Part shown: positions 23,270 through 36,565 of the stretch, one piece after another
Layout of the letters: each line of letters opens with the position of its first letter
Position numbering within the stretch: position 1 is the stretch's first letter
Source of the DNA: Gossypium raimondii
Lineage: Eukaryota > Streptophyta > Magnoliopsida > Malvales > Malvaceae
DNA length: 64,000 nucleotides
Assembly (NCBI RefSeq): GCF_025698545.1
Contig: NC_068566.1
Span: forward strand, 47,471,192 to 47,535,191
Direction: 5' to 3'
The notes under the pieces: generated by a model
Told to the model about the DNA's origin: nothing
Seen by the model: only the letters and a program-made list of their open reading frames with translations
The model's database searches: none
Position numbers and translations under genes: made by a program

Positions 23270-23930
23270 GTTGATTTTTAATTACATGAAATAAAACTAT
23301 TGTATGTTAAATATTGTTTTAATTATGGCTTGAAATTTTATTATTATATTTCAACTACTATATAATAGTTTAATTATGTTTAGCCATTTGAATAACAAAC
23401 TAAAAACTAATTAAAACTAATTACTTTAAGTATAATGGAAATTAAAAATTTTAAAATAAATCAATTCATATAAATTTTATTGTTTATTATCAAATTGATA
23501 CATTTTAATAGATGATAAAATATATGAGCAAAAAAGAAGAAACAAGTTAAATATAATGTTTTTGGAGTTTGGAAAAAATTAAAGTGACAAACATACCTTC
23601 TAATTTGTTGTCACATAGATCTATTTCGTCGAGCGTAGTTGAATTAAAAACACTTTCCGGAATCAGCCCACTGAATTGATTTGCTGCAAAATCCAAATTC
23701 TGAAACTTGTAACATTCACTTATACTTGATGGAATGTTACTAGATAATTCATTTGTATCCAAGTAAAGCCCCTCAAACTTGGGAAGATGTTGACACATAT
23801 CATTAGGTAAACTATCAGATAGGCTATTGCTGGAGAGATCAATAGTCTTTAGAGAAGAAATATTGAAGATAGAAGACGGAATCTGACCTGTAAGGTATTT
23901 AATTACTGTAATACTAAGCATTTTCAAACA
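23270..23930 (-). repeat. Duplicated LRR exon-intron block, copy A
   Basis: The LRR exon ending at 23596 with a gtatg donor, and about 320 bp of AT-rich sequence after it, are repeated at about 24580-25215. Both copies share tattgtttattatcaaatt, the exon end ...NxLEG and the splice donor. Confidence 0.7.
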
Positions 23931-24579
23931 TTACTAATATAAACAGTTCATGGAAGTAAGAAAATGTGCATAATAAAACCAAATTGTATAAAAATTTTAA
24001 AACAAAATTTTGATTAATTGACAAATTTAAGATTTTATGTATTGAAGTGGGTTCAAATCTCACTATTATTTTTGTTTTGTTCTTTTAAATAAAAAACTAA
24101 AGCGCCTCAAATAATATAACTTATTTTAAATACGAAAAGTTATTTTTGAAATTTCTCTAATCGAGTTGGTGCTCATTGACTCATAACACCATCCTAATCG
24201 ATACTTAAATAACAGATAGATATTCACATTCACCAAAAAGTAAAAAAAATGTTACTTTAGTTTCAAATAAAAATTTTAATTATTTATATAACAAGTAACT
24301 TTATAATTCATGTATGAATTTGATAAATAATATATTTATATAAACTAATCTATCATACTTATATTAATTATATATCATTTTCAAACCATTAGCATAAATT
24401 TAGTGACTATTAAGAAAAGAAAAAATGAAATGAAATAATGAATAATTTAATTGACAATATATCAATTTTATATTTTCTACATATGCTTTAATGATGATCA
24501 AATTTTTTTACTATCACTATTTTTGAATTAAAAGAATTTATCAATATAATTTAATTATATTTTGAATAATGTTACTCTT

Positions 24580-25215
24580 TTTTAATTACATGAAGTAAAA
24601 TCATATTATATATTAAAGAGGGTACATATGCTTTAATTATAGCTTGAGATTTTATTATTACATTTGAGTTATTAAATAAATTAATATATTTTAATTATAT
24701 TCAACCATTTGAATAACTAATTAGAATAATTTTAAAAACATTATTTAAAAGCTATGTATATAAATGTATATGTATATACATGGTTGTTTCATTTTTTAAA
24801 ATAAATATATTTTCAATGTTGGTTTCTTGTCTTCCACACACAAAGTATTTCTATTTTTTTATAACTTTTACTTATATAAAATAGATTAGTTTATGCAATA
24901 ACAAATTACTTTTTAAGCTTAATAGAAATTAAAATAAATAAATTCATATAAGTCTTATTGTTTATTATCAAATTAATAGATGATAAAGTATATGACAAAA
25001 AGAAAAGGAAGAATTAAATTCAATAGAATGTTTTTGGACTTGTGGAAAATTTTAAAGTGAAAAACATACCTTCTAAATTGTTGTCAAATAGATATATTTC
25101 TTCGAGCATAGTTGAATTAAAAATACTTTTTGGAATCAGCCCACTGAATTGAGTTATTGCTAAATTCAAAACCTGAAGCTTGTTACATTCACCTATACTT
25201 GATGGAATCTGACCA
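24580..25215 (-). repeat. Duplicated LRR exon-intron block, copy B
   Basis: Direct copy of 23270-23930, with a shorter exon part (SIGECNKLQVLNLAITQFSG-like). The two copies show that LRR units were duplicated with their flanking intron before the gene decayed. Confidence 0.7.
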
Positions 25216-26278
25216 ACACACGTACTTAATATAAGTCAAAGAGGTTTTCTTTTCTATAATTTGGAGATGTTATATTTTAATGTATTTAATCATATTTTTC
25301 ATCAAATTAACTATTTTGATTTTAATGAAATAAAAAGCTCTTACTTTTTTTTTATAAAAAAATACTTTAAACTAAAGAAGCCAAAGAAATTTAGTACCTT
25401 CTAAATTATTAAACCCCAAATATAAATGTCTAAGTCGTGTCAAGTTTCCAATACTTCTTGGAATGACCTATGTGAATTGATTAATGGACAATGACAAAAT
25501 TTGAAGGTTGTTGCATTTGCCTATACTTAATGGAATGTTACCAGATAATTCAGTCAAACTTAAGTGAAGCTCTTCAAGCTTAGGAAGATGTTGACACATA
25601 TCACCAGGTAAACTACCTAATAGGTTATTGCTGGAGAGATCAATAGCCTTAAGAGAAGAAATGTTGAAGATGAAAGATGGAACCTGGACAGATAATTGAT
25701 TGAATTCCAAGTTCAAGATCTCTAGATTGGACATGTTAACAAGTGACGTTTGATGGATTGTGCCTGTCAACTTATTATTTTTCATTTTTAGCCTTTGAAC
25801 TCTGTGTAAGTGCCATGATGGAATTTCCCCCATTAAGACCATTGTAGCTTAATTGGATGATCCTCAAATGGTGCAATTGGCCAATTCTTTAGGCAGATGG
25901 CCATAGAAATTGTTGCTACTCAAGTCGAGAGAAAGTAGAAATGAAAGATTTCCAAGGTGTGGAGGGATAGTACCTCGAAGATTCATGTTTGTAAGATTCA
26001 AAGCTACAACTCTTTCATGGATGATGCCACAAGAAACACCAATCCACCTGCAAACAGAGCTAGAGGCTTTCTAATTGTTTTCCAAGACATTTTGAGGATC
26101 GACTATTCGATCCGTAAGCTCGAGGAGTGCAAACTGATCGGTGGTGAGATTCCTGGCTGTCATAGCCAAACAAAGTATGGAACATGGTAGGAATAGAGCT
26201 AAAAGAAGATGAAAGCAAGTGGTGTAGTTTATGATTGCAAGACGGAATAAGGCAAGAAAATGGTTGATTAGTTAATTC

Positions 26279-28825
26279 ATGACTTAGTTAATTCATGTGT
26301 TGGATTGATTGGTTGATTAGTGGTGGAGTTATAGGTTATGTTTGAGCTTCTAAAATGGTTGAGTTTAAGTGTCTTTCACTAAAACATTTGGACATGTCTC
26401 TTGTGTTCACTTACATCCATTAAGCTATTTTAGTTGTAATTAATAAATACATTAAATTTTTATTAGATTAAGCTAAAAAAGAGTGTAATTATCAATAATG
26501 TATGGATGGAATAAGTTAATTGCTTACCGTTTGGATAAACTTACGAATGATGATAATGTTTACCTTTGAATTATGAACATGCCATGGAGATGTTATTAAT
26601 AAAATTGGGTTTGAAACAAGGATTGGGGCACTCAATTTTATTTCACTTTATGGGTTGATTGCCATTTTTATCCTTAATAGTTTATTGTTGATATGATCAA
26701 GTCCTTGTTTGTAGTTTTATTTGTTCAATTTGACAACATTGCTAATTATTTTTTTATTTATTATCGATTGATAATGATGTTTTTATTTATAAACAAACTA
26801 TCTACCTATCTACCTAAATCCTAATTTCTTTTTAAAGAAAATAAAAGTCCTTGTATAAGGTCATGTGATTTGATTTGAATTATAATTTAATAATTAAAAT
26901 ATAAAATACGTAATATGTAATATTATTATAAAAATAATTGTAATTTTTAATTAAGAGTAGTTAAAATGTATAAATTAAGTAGGGCCAAATAAATAACTAG
27001 ATTATGCAAAAAAATAATTAAAGCTTGTTAAGAGAAATTAATTCTTTCTCAAGAAGTTTTTTAACCGTCATCTGTCAAGTAACTAGTTGGACGTCCGACA
27101 ATGGTGAATATTGTCCTTAAGTCAAGCTAAATTTTATCTCCCAACTATATCGAAAGCCCAAACTTAAAATAGAATTTGTAGAATGAGAACATTTCATAAA
27201 ATTGAGTTGTACATTATACACGATCACTTACCATAGAACAAGCACGTCACTCACTTGATAGGATATAAACCCCAACCTTTAGCATATAGATCATATGTCC
27301 CACTTGATCTATAGTTTTTTTCTAGAAAATAAAGGGTTGGTAGGAATGTATAAAATCCTTGCTAGTTGTAATAAAATAGTAAAATTGTTTTAATCGATGG
27401 TTAGGTATTTACTTAGGATGCAAAACTCATTTTTAATTTTTTAAGCAAATGATAGGGTGGTAGGAATGTTTAAAATATGTTATTTTGTTTGGATTGTTAT
27501 GTTTGTTCAAAGAGTTATTCTACTGTGTTTTAATCGAGTATAAATAATGGTTTAAGTCCTACACACCTACCATGTAATAATTTCACACTTATATTTTAAT
27601 CTGGATTACTCTTCATTAAAATTTTCCATTAAAATTTAGTTATAAATCAAGTGGCTCATTTGAAAATCCAAGCTTTAGTTGTATTGTTGACTTTGTTTTC
27701 ACATACATTAAATAGAAGTTTAAAGTTTGAATTTTTTTTATTTTTATTGTATTTTTACATTGACGTTAGATACTATTTTGTTTTTATTATTAAAATTTGA
27801 ATATTAAAATATTCTTATAATTTATTATATTACTATATTAATATTTAAATATATTTTTATTTTTTATCAAATTTTGAATATCTAAATATATTTTATTAAA
27901 CATGAAATTAAAAATAAACTCGTAAAATCACATGTAACATATATGACATTAGAGATTAGTATATATAAAACATTCATTTAAAGAAACCAGAATATATTAA
28001 AGCACGAGTTTAAACTAACGAAAATATCTTTTTGTTATTCATTATTACTAAATTAACAGTATAATACTATATTTTTATTAAATGTTAAAAATATTTTATT
28101 TATATTTATTTTCATATAAAATTATACATGTACTATCATTTAAATAATTCAATTTTGAGTTACACTTTTTATTAATACAAAAGTAAGACTTACCACTATA
28201 AAATATGTATTGCTAATAAGTAGTTAAAATTCACATAAAATTCAAATTTCATTATCATTTACACATTCAAATCTCCATCAAGATTTGAAGTTTTTTTTTA
28301 ATTATTATAGTATCAAGTGGAATTTAAAGGGTAGGTGGTGCCTTTGGGTAAATTATGTTTTGGCTCCTCAAATGAAAAAATTATGTTAAATCACTTTCAA
28401 AATAATGTAATCATAAAATTATGTTTTTAACTCTTAAAAGTTCTGACCCTTTTTCATAACCATTTCAAAATATTACTTTGTATTACTTACATTAAATAAA
28501 AATATATTATTTAATAAATTAGAAAAATAATTAGGTAAAATCACATGACTCCAACCCCTAACTTCGTCTTTATTTCGAGAGCCACTTCCATCTTTCAATT
28601 TCACTTAAATTTGTTTATCTATTGGGAGTTTTCTTCAACCTTTTCTCTCATTGGTTTTTATTATATATAAAGGATACTAAACCATCATGTGTGATCTTGT
28701 GGTTAATCTAGCTATTTTTATTTCAAAATGAATCCTCTTATTCTATTGAAGAATGCTGCTCAAAATGGAGATGTTAACAAGTTATATCAAGCGATAGCTA
28801 AAGATTCTAATGTTTTGGAGCATTA
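26279..28825 (+). repeat. Segmental duplication, right copy (uninterrupted)
   Basis: 2,547 bp that match 17574-22475 without the solo LTR. It contains the whole upstream region, TATA box, 5' UTR and first codons of the intact ankyrin gene at 28728. Confidence 0.92.
28662..28671 (+). promoter_or_regulatory. TATA box of the ankyrin-PGG gene
   Basis: TATATATAAA 57 bases before the start codon at 28728. Confidence 0.6.
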
Positions 28826-30461
28826 TGATAAAACATCTTTCGCTGAAACTCCATTACATATAGCTACAAGTCGAGGGCATATCAATTTTGCTTTAGAGAT
28901 AATGAGGCTTAAACCATCTCTTTCCAAGAAGCTAGATGAACAAGGATGGAGTCCCATGCACGTTGCGTTGCAACATAACCAGACCTCGATGGTGCATCGG
29001 CTCATAGAGACGGACCCAACCCTTGTTGGTGTCAAAGGAAGGGAGGGTTTCACTCCACTGCACTACGTTGTTCAAAACGACGGAGTTAATCTCTTGCGTG
29101 AGTTTCTAGCGGTAAGCCCTCATTCCGTCATTGATACCACGAATAAAGGCAAAACGGCTTTGCATATCGCTGCGGAGAAGGGAAATACCAGAGCTTTAGA
29201 GGCTTTGTTGTCGTTTCTTGGAAGGTCATGGTATAGGGAGGCATTATATTGGGAAGAGAAAGTAGTTAACTGGAAGGATGAAAATGGTTTCACTGTACTG
29301 CATGTAGCAGTGACGATGAACGATATCCAGGTGATTTTTGATGAACTCATTTCAGCTATGCATGACAAGATTATATTGCATTGCATTACAATTAGATTAT
29401 ATAACCGGCCCAATTTTATAGGAAGTCCCTATACTTTACATTCTTCTTTGTAGCTTTAGTAAATTTACTAAATTTGATCAATTCTAGTTTTTGTTTAGAC
29501 CGGGTTGTTTTCGGTTTGTGATGATGATTTTGGGTTTTAATTTTAGGTTTAATTAATTTTTCACTTTTTAAAATAAAAATTTTGTGCCGATGGGGCCATG
29601 CCTGTCGGGTTAACGATTTGATTTTGAATTTTTCGGGCTATTTGGTATTTAAATTTAGTTTTAATGTTAAATTTGATAATTAATTTTTTTTAATTTAATA
29701 CTTAAGTTTGACTTCAATTTTTTATGCAAAATCCTACTATGCAGATTGTGAAATCGTTACTAAACTCTAAAATCAACGTGAATGCAAAAAGCCTAGAAGG
29801 TTTTACAGTTCTGGACATTGTTGATCGTGCTAACAATAATCCAGACATGAAAGATGTTTTAATCCAAGCAGGAGCTAAACATAGTGATGTAATGAAGACC
29901 TACGACATTAATGCTATTCCTTCCATGAAGCAAGTAAGTTTTGAACCAAAGCCTACACTTCTTGATAATGTCATACGGTTCCTAAAAGGCCAGAAAACAA
30001 ATATCTCGACCGAAACACGTGATGCTTTGCTAGTGGTGGCTGCACTGGTTGCAACAGCCACTTTCCAAGCGGTTCTCAGCCCACCGGGAGGGCTTCGACA
30101 GGCTGACAGTAGCGACAGTGATTCACTTCCGTTCAGCAAGGTGGGGAAGGTGGTGATGAAAGAATGGTTATACATAACTTTCTTGATTCTTAATAGTACT
30201 TCATTTTGGGTGACAATCATAACCATTTATCTTTTACTCCCAAACGGGTTTTATGGTCAACTATCGACTCTACCCTTAATTCTCTTCTCGCTTACCTACT
30301 TGTTCTGCTCAACAATCATATCACCAAGCCTCATTTGTGCCATTGTTAATTTCAGCTTTTTCATATTTTGTGTGGTGTTACTAAGTTCAGGCCTTGTGGT
30401 TATATCCAATCATTCCTTGTTGTCCTCCATCAAGCAGAAATTATGGTCCCGTTGCAGATAG
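28728..30461 (+). CDS. Ankyrin repeat-PGG domain membrane protein (BDA1-like), two exons, 439 aa
   Basis: Exons are 28728-29330 and 29745-30461, with a phase-0 GT-AG intron of 414 bp. The first 230 residues hold about five ankyrin repeats (ETPLHIATSRGHINFA, SPMHVALQHNQTSMV, TPLHYVVQNDGVNLL, TALHIAAEKGNTRAL, TVLHVAVTMNDIQ). Around residues 290-320 is the PGG domain (ALLVVAALVATATFQAVLSPPGG). Several hydrophobic segments follow to the C-terminus, so it should sit in a membrane with the ankyrin part in the cytosol. Plant relatives such as BDA1 and ACD6 act in immunity and cell-death control; that role here is inference. The upstream region, start codon and codon 32 are duplicated at 17574-22475. 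Confidence 0.92.
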
Positions 30462-30599
30462 GATGATTTACTTGCGGATTTGGAGTTTGTTGCATGGAAC
30501 CTCCTCATCACTTGTTTGTGTTGTGTTACTCTGTCTATGACATAACGTTGAAACTCTATTGCTAATTGTTGAATATTAATGTGTTGTAATTAAAGTTTG

Positions 30600-31480
30600 T
30601 ATTCAATCAGTGAGATGGGAATGAATGAATTTAAGAAATTTAGTAGCCATTTAATTAGGATGCATGAATGTACTACATCAATGAGTTACAGATTAACTAC
30701 TTGGCTAGACTAGAAGAAAGTATAGAATTTAAAAGTAAAGATTGTAAGTGATGAAGCCAATGTAAGCTAAAAAAAAGTAAACTAAAATTTCATATTCCAT
30801 CATGAGTGTATTTTCACTTTACCATCTTTAGAGTTTTTCAACGAAGTATTAATCAAAGCTAAATATCCTTACAAAGGAAATATAGTGAAAAGAGAGTGTG
30901 AAAAAATGAACTTTTGAAGTGGTCATGGCTTTCACAACTAATTTATTAATCAACAATACATTTTACAGTAATGTTTGTGTAACATCTTCATACCTGAAGA
31001 AATTACTGAGAAAATCAAATTCGTTCAATGATTTTATTTAACCAATCAAATTAATTTACCCTTATGTCACTTTTTAAATGCATATCTAAACTTAATACCA
31101 ACTCTAGGTGGCTCTATTATTAGTTAATAAATGAATAGGGACCAAATTATGAAATTTGCAAACACGTTTGCTTCTAACTCTTTGACACATAAAAATATGG
31201 CAGATAATGTGTGCTACTATTATTAGTACTTTTAAAGAACTGTAGGCAAATATCTCTCAATAGTGCAACTTTATTGATTGATACACATACATCAAGCAAA
31301 AGTACACATGCCCAAGTTTTTTGTTTATTAAGCACAAGGCAAAGTTTTGAGCACTTTTGCTAGCTTATAAACACCTACTTAATAACATAATAATAATGAA
31401 GCAACTATAATTGACGAAATTAATTATCTTTTAAAAGGTTCCTACTTTCTTTTTCTCAAGAAGTACAATTGCGATGCATT
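30600..31480. other. Intergenic region between convergent genes
   Basis: AT-rich; it holds the 3' ends of the ankyrin gene (+) and the expansin-like gene (-). No other feature seen. Confidence 0.4.
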
Positions 31481-33602
31481 TCATTCAAGCTCAATATCTG
31501 ATTCATAAGCAACTCCAGCTTTCCAATCACTAGGAATAACATTTGATGCCTGCACCCAATATACACCCGCTCTACCTTGAACTTGGAATCTCAAAGTGAC
31601 TGCTCCCGATGGTGGATACGTTGTGTCGAAAACAGCCCCGTATGCCCTCCTCATCCCTATCCATTCCTTACAATCCGCCTGCATAATTCATATCACCAAC
31701 AAAATTTTGATTACTATGCTTTTAAAATTAGGTTAAATTTGGCAATTACATTTATATTGGGATCTAAAATATAGAATGTAAATTTTTTTTATTTTTAGTT
31801 CTTGAACTTGGTAATTAATCCCACATTAAAAGCTTGAACTAGACAATTATTCTCATAATGGGACATGAACCTTTTTTAGTCTAGGTTAGTCCTAAACCTT
31901 CGCAATTGTTTTTATATTAGGCCCTTAATTTTAGGATTTTCAAAATAAAATTAGGCCCCAATGTGAAAGTAATTACCTTTTTTTGTCTCAATGTAAGAAA
32001 AATTATCAAGATCTGAAATTAATTTAGATAAAAAAAATTTCAAGCCCCAATATAAGAATAATTGCTAAGTCCAAATCTAAAAAAATCATGTAAACCTTTA
32101 AAATTCCTTGAGCTCACCAACAATGTAACACTTCAATTTACCTGCCAAACATCTGCGGCTAGAATTTCAGTTTGGCCAGCTTGGTATAATATTACAATGG
32201 CCAAGTAATTTGGGTACTTGCTATGTTCATGAACCTTGAATTGCATCTTGTAACCACCGTAGCGGCAGGGGATTCGCTGGTATTCTACTTCGACTACTCC
32301 GTAAGCGAACAGCTCGCCCGCTTTGTCCGATTGTGCCATCCTAGAGTAAGCGCGGGGGCTGAGGATGAAATCAGTGTTGTCACCTTCGCCGTAGTCGGTC
32401 ACCACTATGTTCACCCCATTATCAGTACAGAGTTGGGGGTTTGTGCACCTAACCTGAGAGTTAAAATCAAAACAAATTCAAGTGTCATTAGTTAGCAAAA
32501 ACATTGAGTCAGAGTTTGAATAATGACAAATTTCAGCTTGAAATGAATTTAAATTTTGAATTAGATGGAGTATATTTTTAAGCTCAAGATATAATTTAAC
32601 TCATTTGATCACTCAAGTTTTATACTTGAGCTCGAGTTGGAATTATGCTTTTGCTTATGCAATCTTGATATTAATTAAACTTAGTAAATAATGAATATAT
32701 AATAAAAAATTAAAAAGTTTTACGCAACAATCAAATCTAAATTTTCTAATGATAATTGTTGGGTGGGTGTACTAGTTGGACCAAGAATCGGTTAGGGTAT
32801 TAATCCGGAAAAAGGTGTTGCAAATCGGTTAAACAAGTTCTTTTTACTATTTTTTTAATATATATTTTTTAATAATTTATTCGATTAGACCGACAAATCA
32901 ATTGAATTAATCAAATTGATCAGACTGGGAATTGGTGGTCGATCGATTCAGCTTTCGATCTAGTTCTGAAAACCTTATTGATAAAAAAATGAAGGCGAGT
33001 TAAGTATTTAATATATTTAAATATATATCAAGGATAAAAAATAATTTAATAATATAAAATACTTAATATATCTTAAAAATGAAAAACTAGATTAAGCTCG
33101 TGTTAGAATTGTGTATCAAGATACTCAAATTTGACTTTCTTAATAATTCAAAGTGCTCAAACTCAACTCCATGATTATCAAATAAGAATAGATTTTGAAG
33201 CTTATACCTGATAGCAAGTACCACAGCCAGTTCCATTTTTGTAGAGCCTGTAAGAAGCCCCAGCCACATTCGCATCATTCACAGTCCTTCCAAATTCTCC
33301 ATATCCACAAGCTCCCCCTAAAATTCATCACATAATTGTTAGCTAAAACATGATAAACATTGAATAACCATGCATAATTTCTTCACGTATTCATGTTCGA
33401 ATATGTGTCAAAGAACGAAGAGTCCAAGCAATACGATAATGATAACTAAATAAGGAGCAATGTTCATACTTGGAGTCCCTAAACAATCAGGGCTGCCATA
33501 GTAAGTTGCTCTGGACTTTACATAGTCCTGAGCATAACACAGTGTAGGCAGTAACACCATGACAGATATAAGGCAACAATGAAACTTCAATGAGAACCCC
33601 AT
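31481..33602 (-). CDS. EXLB1: Expansin-like B protein (EXLB1 type), four exons, 250 aa
   Basis: Exons on the minus strand are 33602-33470, 33317-33208, 32453-32142 and 31678-31481, all GT-AG with consistent phase. The product begins MGFSLKFHCCLISVMVLL with a signal peptide likely cleaved after CYA, so it should be secreted to the cell wall. The EXLB signature YYGSPDCLGTP is followed by GACGYGEFGRT and CGTCYQVRC (domain 1, a six-stranded double-psi beta barrel). The catalytic HFD motif of alpha- and beta-expansins is missing, as is normal for expansin-like proteins. Domain 2, the pollen-allergen-like fold, ends with NVIPSDWKAGVAYESDIEL. Length equals that of the family. Wall-loosening activity has not been shown for EXLB proteins. 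An ATG farther upstream is in frame, but MGFS is the family start. Confidence 0.93.
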
Positions 33603-33697
33603 GTTTTCTGCAACAAAAAATTTATAGTAATAATGGAACAAAATTAAAAAGAGAAATGTAGTTAATGAGATGAGAAGCTAAGAGACCAGAGTTCCCA

Positions 33698-33705
33698 TAT
33701 TTATA
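33698..33705 (-). promoter_or_regulatory. TATA box of the expansin-like B gene
   Basis: On the minus strand TATAAATA, about 96 bases before the start codon. Confidence 0.6.
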
Positions 33706-33709
33706 GCAG

Positions 33710-36320
33710 AAATGAAGAGTTATGTGTATGCAGTATCTGCAGGTTGAATTTGAAAAGGTTATGTGTCAATTATTACTATGCTCTTGGGATTAAATTATTA
33801 AGCTTATCCTACACTTGGTTTCCAAGGATTAAAGTATAATAGTGGAGACTCTATGTTTTCTCCATTTCTCCTCTGTCTCTATCAATGGATAGATGAAATT
33901 AGAGAATCCCACATTTTCGGATTTAGAATTTGTGTTTATTAGAGTATAATATTATTTTTTATAACTTTGAAGATTTAATATATTTTCAAAATTTTGTCTT
34001 TCGACTTTAAAGAGAGTCTAGAACATCTCTTAAATCACTGAACAATGAATACATGCGTATTAACAGCAATGCTCCTACAGAACAAAAATCCTGTAGGGTG
34101 TGTTGATTCTTTAGTGGCATCCAAAAACAGGGACGACACCAAAGGCAGGAGCTTAAGCTATGAAATATCAGTTTAGTCCCTCCAAAGTATACATGTTTTC
34201 CATTTTAGTATTAAATTTGTTGTCCCTTGGAATCTAAGCCATTACTCCATTATAGATTTGAGTCGAAAAAGTAAAAAGAGCTAGAAGGATTAATTGGCAA
34301 ACCTACCAATAAGAAGATACCACATGAAAGTTCTTTACACATGACAATTAATGACATGACATTCATTAAAAAATATTCAAAATACAAATATATGTATATA
34401 TAATATCTAAAAATATATAAATTTTATTAAATTTAAAAAATCATTTTTTACAATATATAAACTATATAAAATAAAATTATAAAAACATCATATAAAAATT
34501 CCAAATTATATGTATAAATTCAAATTTTACTAAATTTATTAAATTTAAAAATTCAAAAATTATAATATATAATTTTTATATACAAACATTATATAAAATA
34601 TAAAACAAGTGGAAATATATATATAAATTAAAATTTTATTAAATTTAAATTTAAATTTAAATTTTTATAATATACCAATTATATAAAATATAAGTAATTT
34701 GAGAAAAGGAAAAAAATAATTCTAAAATTTTAAAATCTATATTAAAATGGTCAAAAGTCAAACATTAGTGTCAATCAACGATTGGTCAATGCGGGACAAC
34801 AATCTACAGATTTTGGTAAGTGATCAAGATAGGGGCGAATACAAGAGGTAGGCAAAAGTTTTGGCCCTCAAATTTAAAAAAAATTATAATTATAATCCCT
34901 TATAATTGATTATAAATTAATATAAGAAAAAATTATGCTTTGGCCTTCAAAAAAATAAAAAAAATTATTTAATCCTTTTAAAAATCATAAAATCATAAAT
35001 TAATATATGATAAAATCTATATTTGACATATCAAAAATTTATAATTTAATTTTGACCCCCTAGAAAAAATTTTCCTGATCTATCTATGGTCAACAACAGG
35101 GTCGATAAAATGGGGCAAGTAGGGGTGCTAGCCCCCAAAATTGAAAAGTTACAATTATAGCCCCCTTATAACTAATCAATTATAAATTAATGTAAGGAAA
35201 AATTATGTTTTAGCCAAAAAGCATAAAATCATAAATTAATATACGATAAAATCTGTATTTGACATATAAAAGATTTATAATTTAATTTTGATCTTCTAAA
35301 ATAATTTCTAGATTCGCCTATATATGGTCAACAGGCACATCATTGCCCACTCATCGGTGACAAGGAAACATAGGTAGACAAGTGATGCGTTCGCGCTGTT
35401 AAGTTTTTGGACCAAAAACTATAAGGGATGAATACTTTAAGTATTAATACGAGAAAAAAAAATAGATACCAAAATAAGAGAACGAAAATAATTTAAGTAT
35501 CGTGACATAAGTGGAAAACTGATCAGAAAGATCTAACCAACACCAAGTCTGCTCTATTGATGTATATCACCTTTACTAAGCTGATAATTATGGTTGACTA
35601 CTTCAGTAGATATCAAATGAGAACAGCCAAGTACAATAAAACCCACCAAAAACCTATCACTTTGGTGAGCTTTAACGCACTACCACGACCGTTAAACAAT
35701 AACCAAGCAGCTAAATATCTCTTATAAACTACTCTTATTCATGGTGGAAAGCACCCTTTTGTTTTATGTTTTCTTAAAACCTATATTTTTTTCTAAGTAT
35801 TGACACGTTTAAATTTATGTCGGCATGTATAGGAACCAAGAATACATTACAAGTTTGAATTTTGTATACGATTTAGGTATATGCATATAGGTCCCTACGA
35901 GTACTATTTTATTTGTGAAGTGGGTTGGTGGCTTTTCTTACTGGTATTCCATTTGGCTATCGCAAGGTCGTTAATAACTAGTGAAAAAGAGAAAAAAAAA
36001 AAATAGGTATTGTCGCTCTAGTTGTACTTGATTAACACCTGGTTAGAAAGATTGAGAAGAGGATTCTTTTTGAGATAGTGACCAGCACCAATTTTATTTG
36101 CTTAAATAATAAAATCACTCTCTCCATTAACAAGTTCTTGCCACTATGATGAAATAATGGAGTGGACATGGTTGAGAACTGGGACCAATGATACGTCCAT
36201 GTGTCTATATAAACACCATCCCCTGGCCATCTCTCGACGCTTGGTGATGTTTAGGGTGAAAGAGAGGAACATAACTACAAAAGGTAGTGTTACGAGGGAG
36301 CTACACTAGCAATATATACA
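33710..36320. other. AT-rich intergenic DNA
   Basis: 34380-34700 is very AT-rich with repeated attttattaaattt units. A repeated block follows at 34830-35335 (separate entry). Nothing coding is recognisable. Confidence 0.45.
34830..35335 (+). repeat. Two tandem copies of a 230-260 bp AT-rich repeat
   Basis: Copy 1 at about 34830-35095 and copy 2 at about 35100-35335 share ttataaattaat, aaaaattatg.ttt.g, cataaaatcataaattaatat and gataaaatct.tatttgacat. Each ends near tatggtcaac. A weaker relative lies near 50240-50460. Likely a duplicated non-autonomous transposon. Confidence 0.55.
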
Positions 36321-36565
36321 TTTTCCCTATATTCTTCACAAATTTAGAATTTAGTCTCTATAGTTTTCAGATTTCAAAATCTAGATCCAATTGTTTGGCG
36401 TGACATTTTGAAATAAAAAAACAATACTCACTTAGTAGCTATGTAAAAAAATGACATTGTAATGACTTGTATTTTGAATCTGAAAAGTAGAGGATTAAAT
36501 TCCTAAAAATAAAAGTATAGGGACTAGATTCCAATTTTATGAAAAGTATAGGGATTTATAATTTA
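36321..36565 (+). repeat. Mutator-like MITE family member, ends missing
   Basis: Aligns with the element at 48268-48621: ttcacaaatttagaatttagt near the left end, tgacattttgaaataaaa in the middle, and ggattaaattcctaaaaataaaa near the right. The terminal GGTTAAAATATG repeats are not present. Confidence 0.5.

Larger units (their letters stand above)
22480..26240 (-). pseudogene. LRR receptor-like kinase ectodomain pseudogene, fragmented
   Basis: The minus strand encodes, from right to left: a signal-peptide-like stretch (LLLALFLPCSILCLAM), an LRR N-terminal cap (TDQFALLEL, then CRWIGVSCG) and LRR repeats of the LxxLxLxxNxLxGxIP type. The layout resembles the EFR/Xa21-like LRR-XII receptor kinases. 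Damage includes TAG in place of the expected Trp codon in the cap (about 26072), a stop or frameshift near 25850, and a TAG in the repeat near 25468. Later LRR blocks lie at about 25065-25215, 23590-23930 and 22500-22700, separated by AT-rich introns or insertions. The transmembrane segment and kinase domain are absent. Confidence 0.85.

Noticed and set aside
34380-34700. Possible centromeric or satellite array
   Set aside because: Simple AT-rich drift with attttattaaattt-like words and no regular period.
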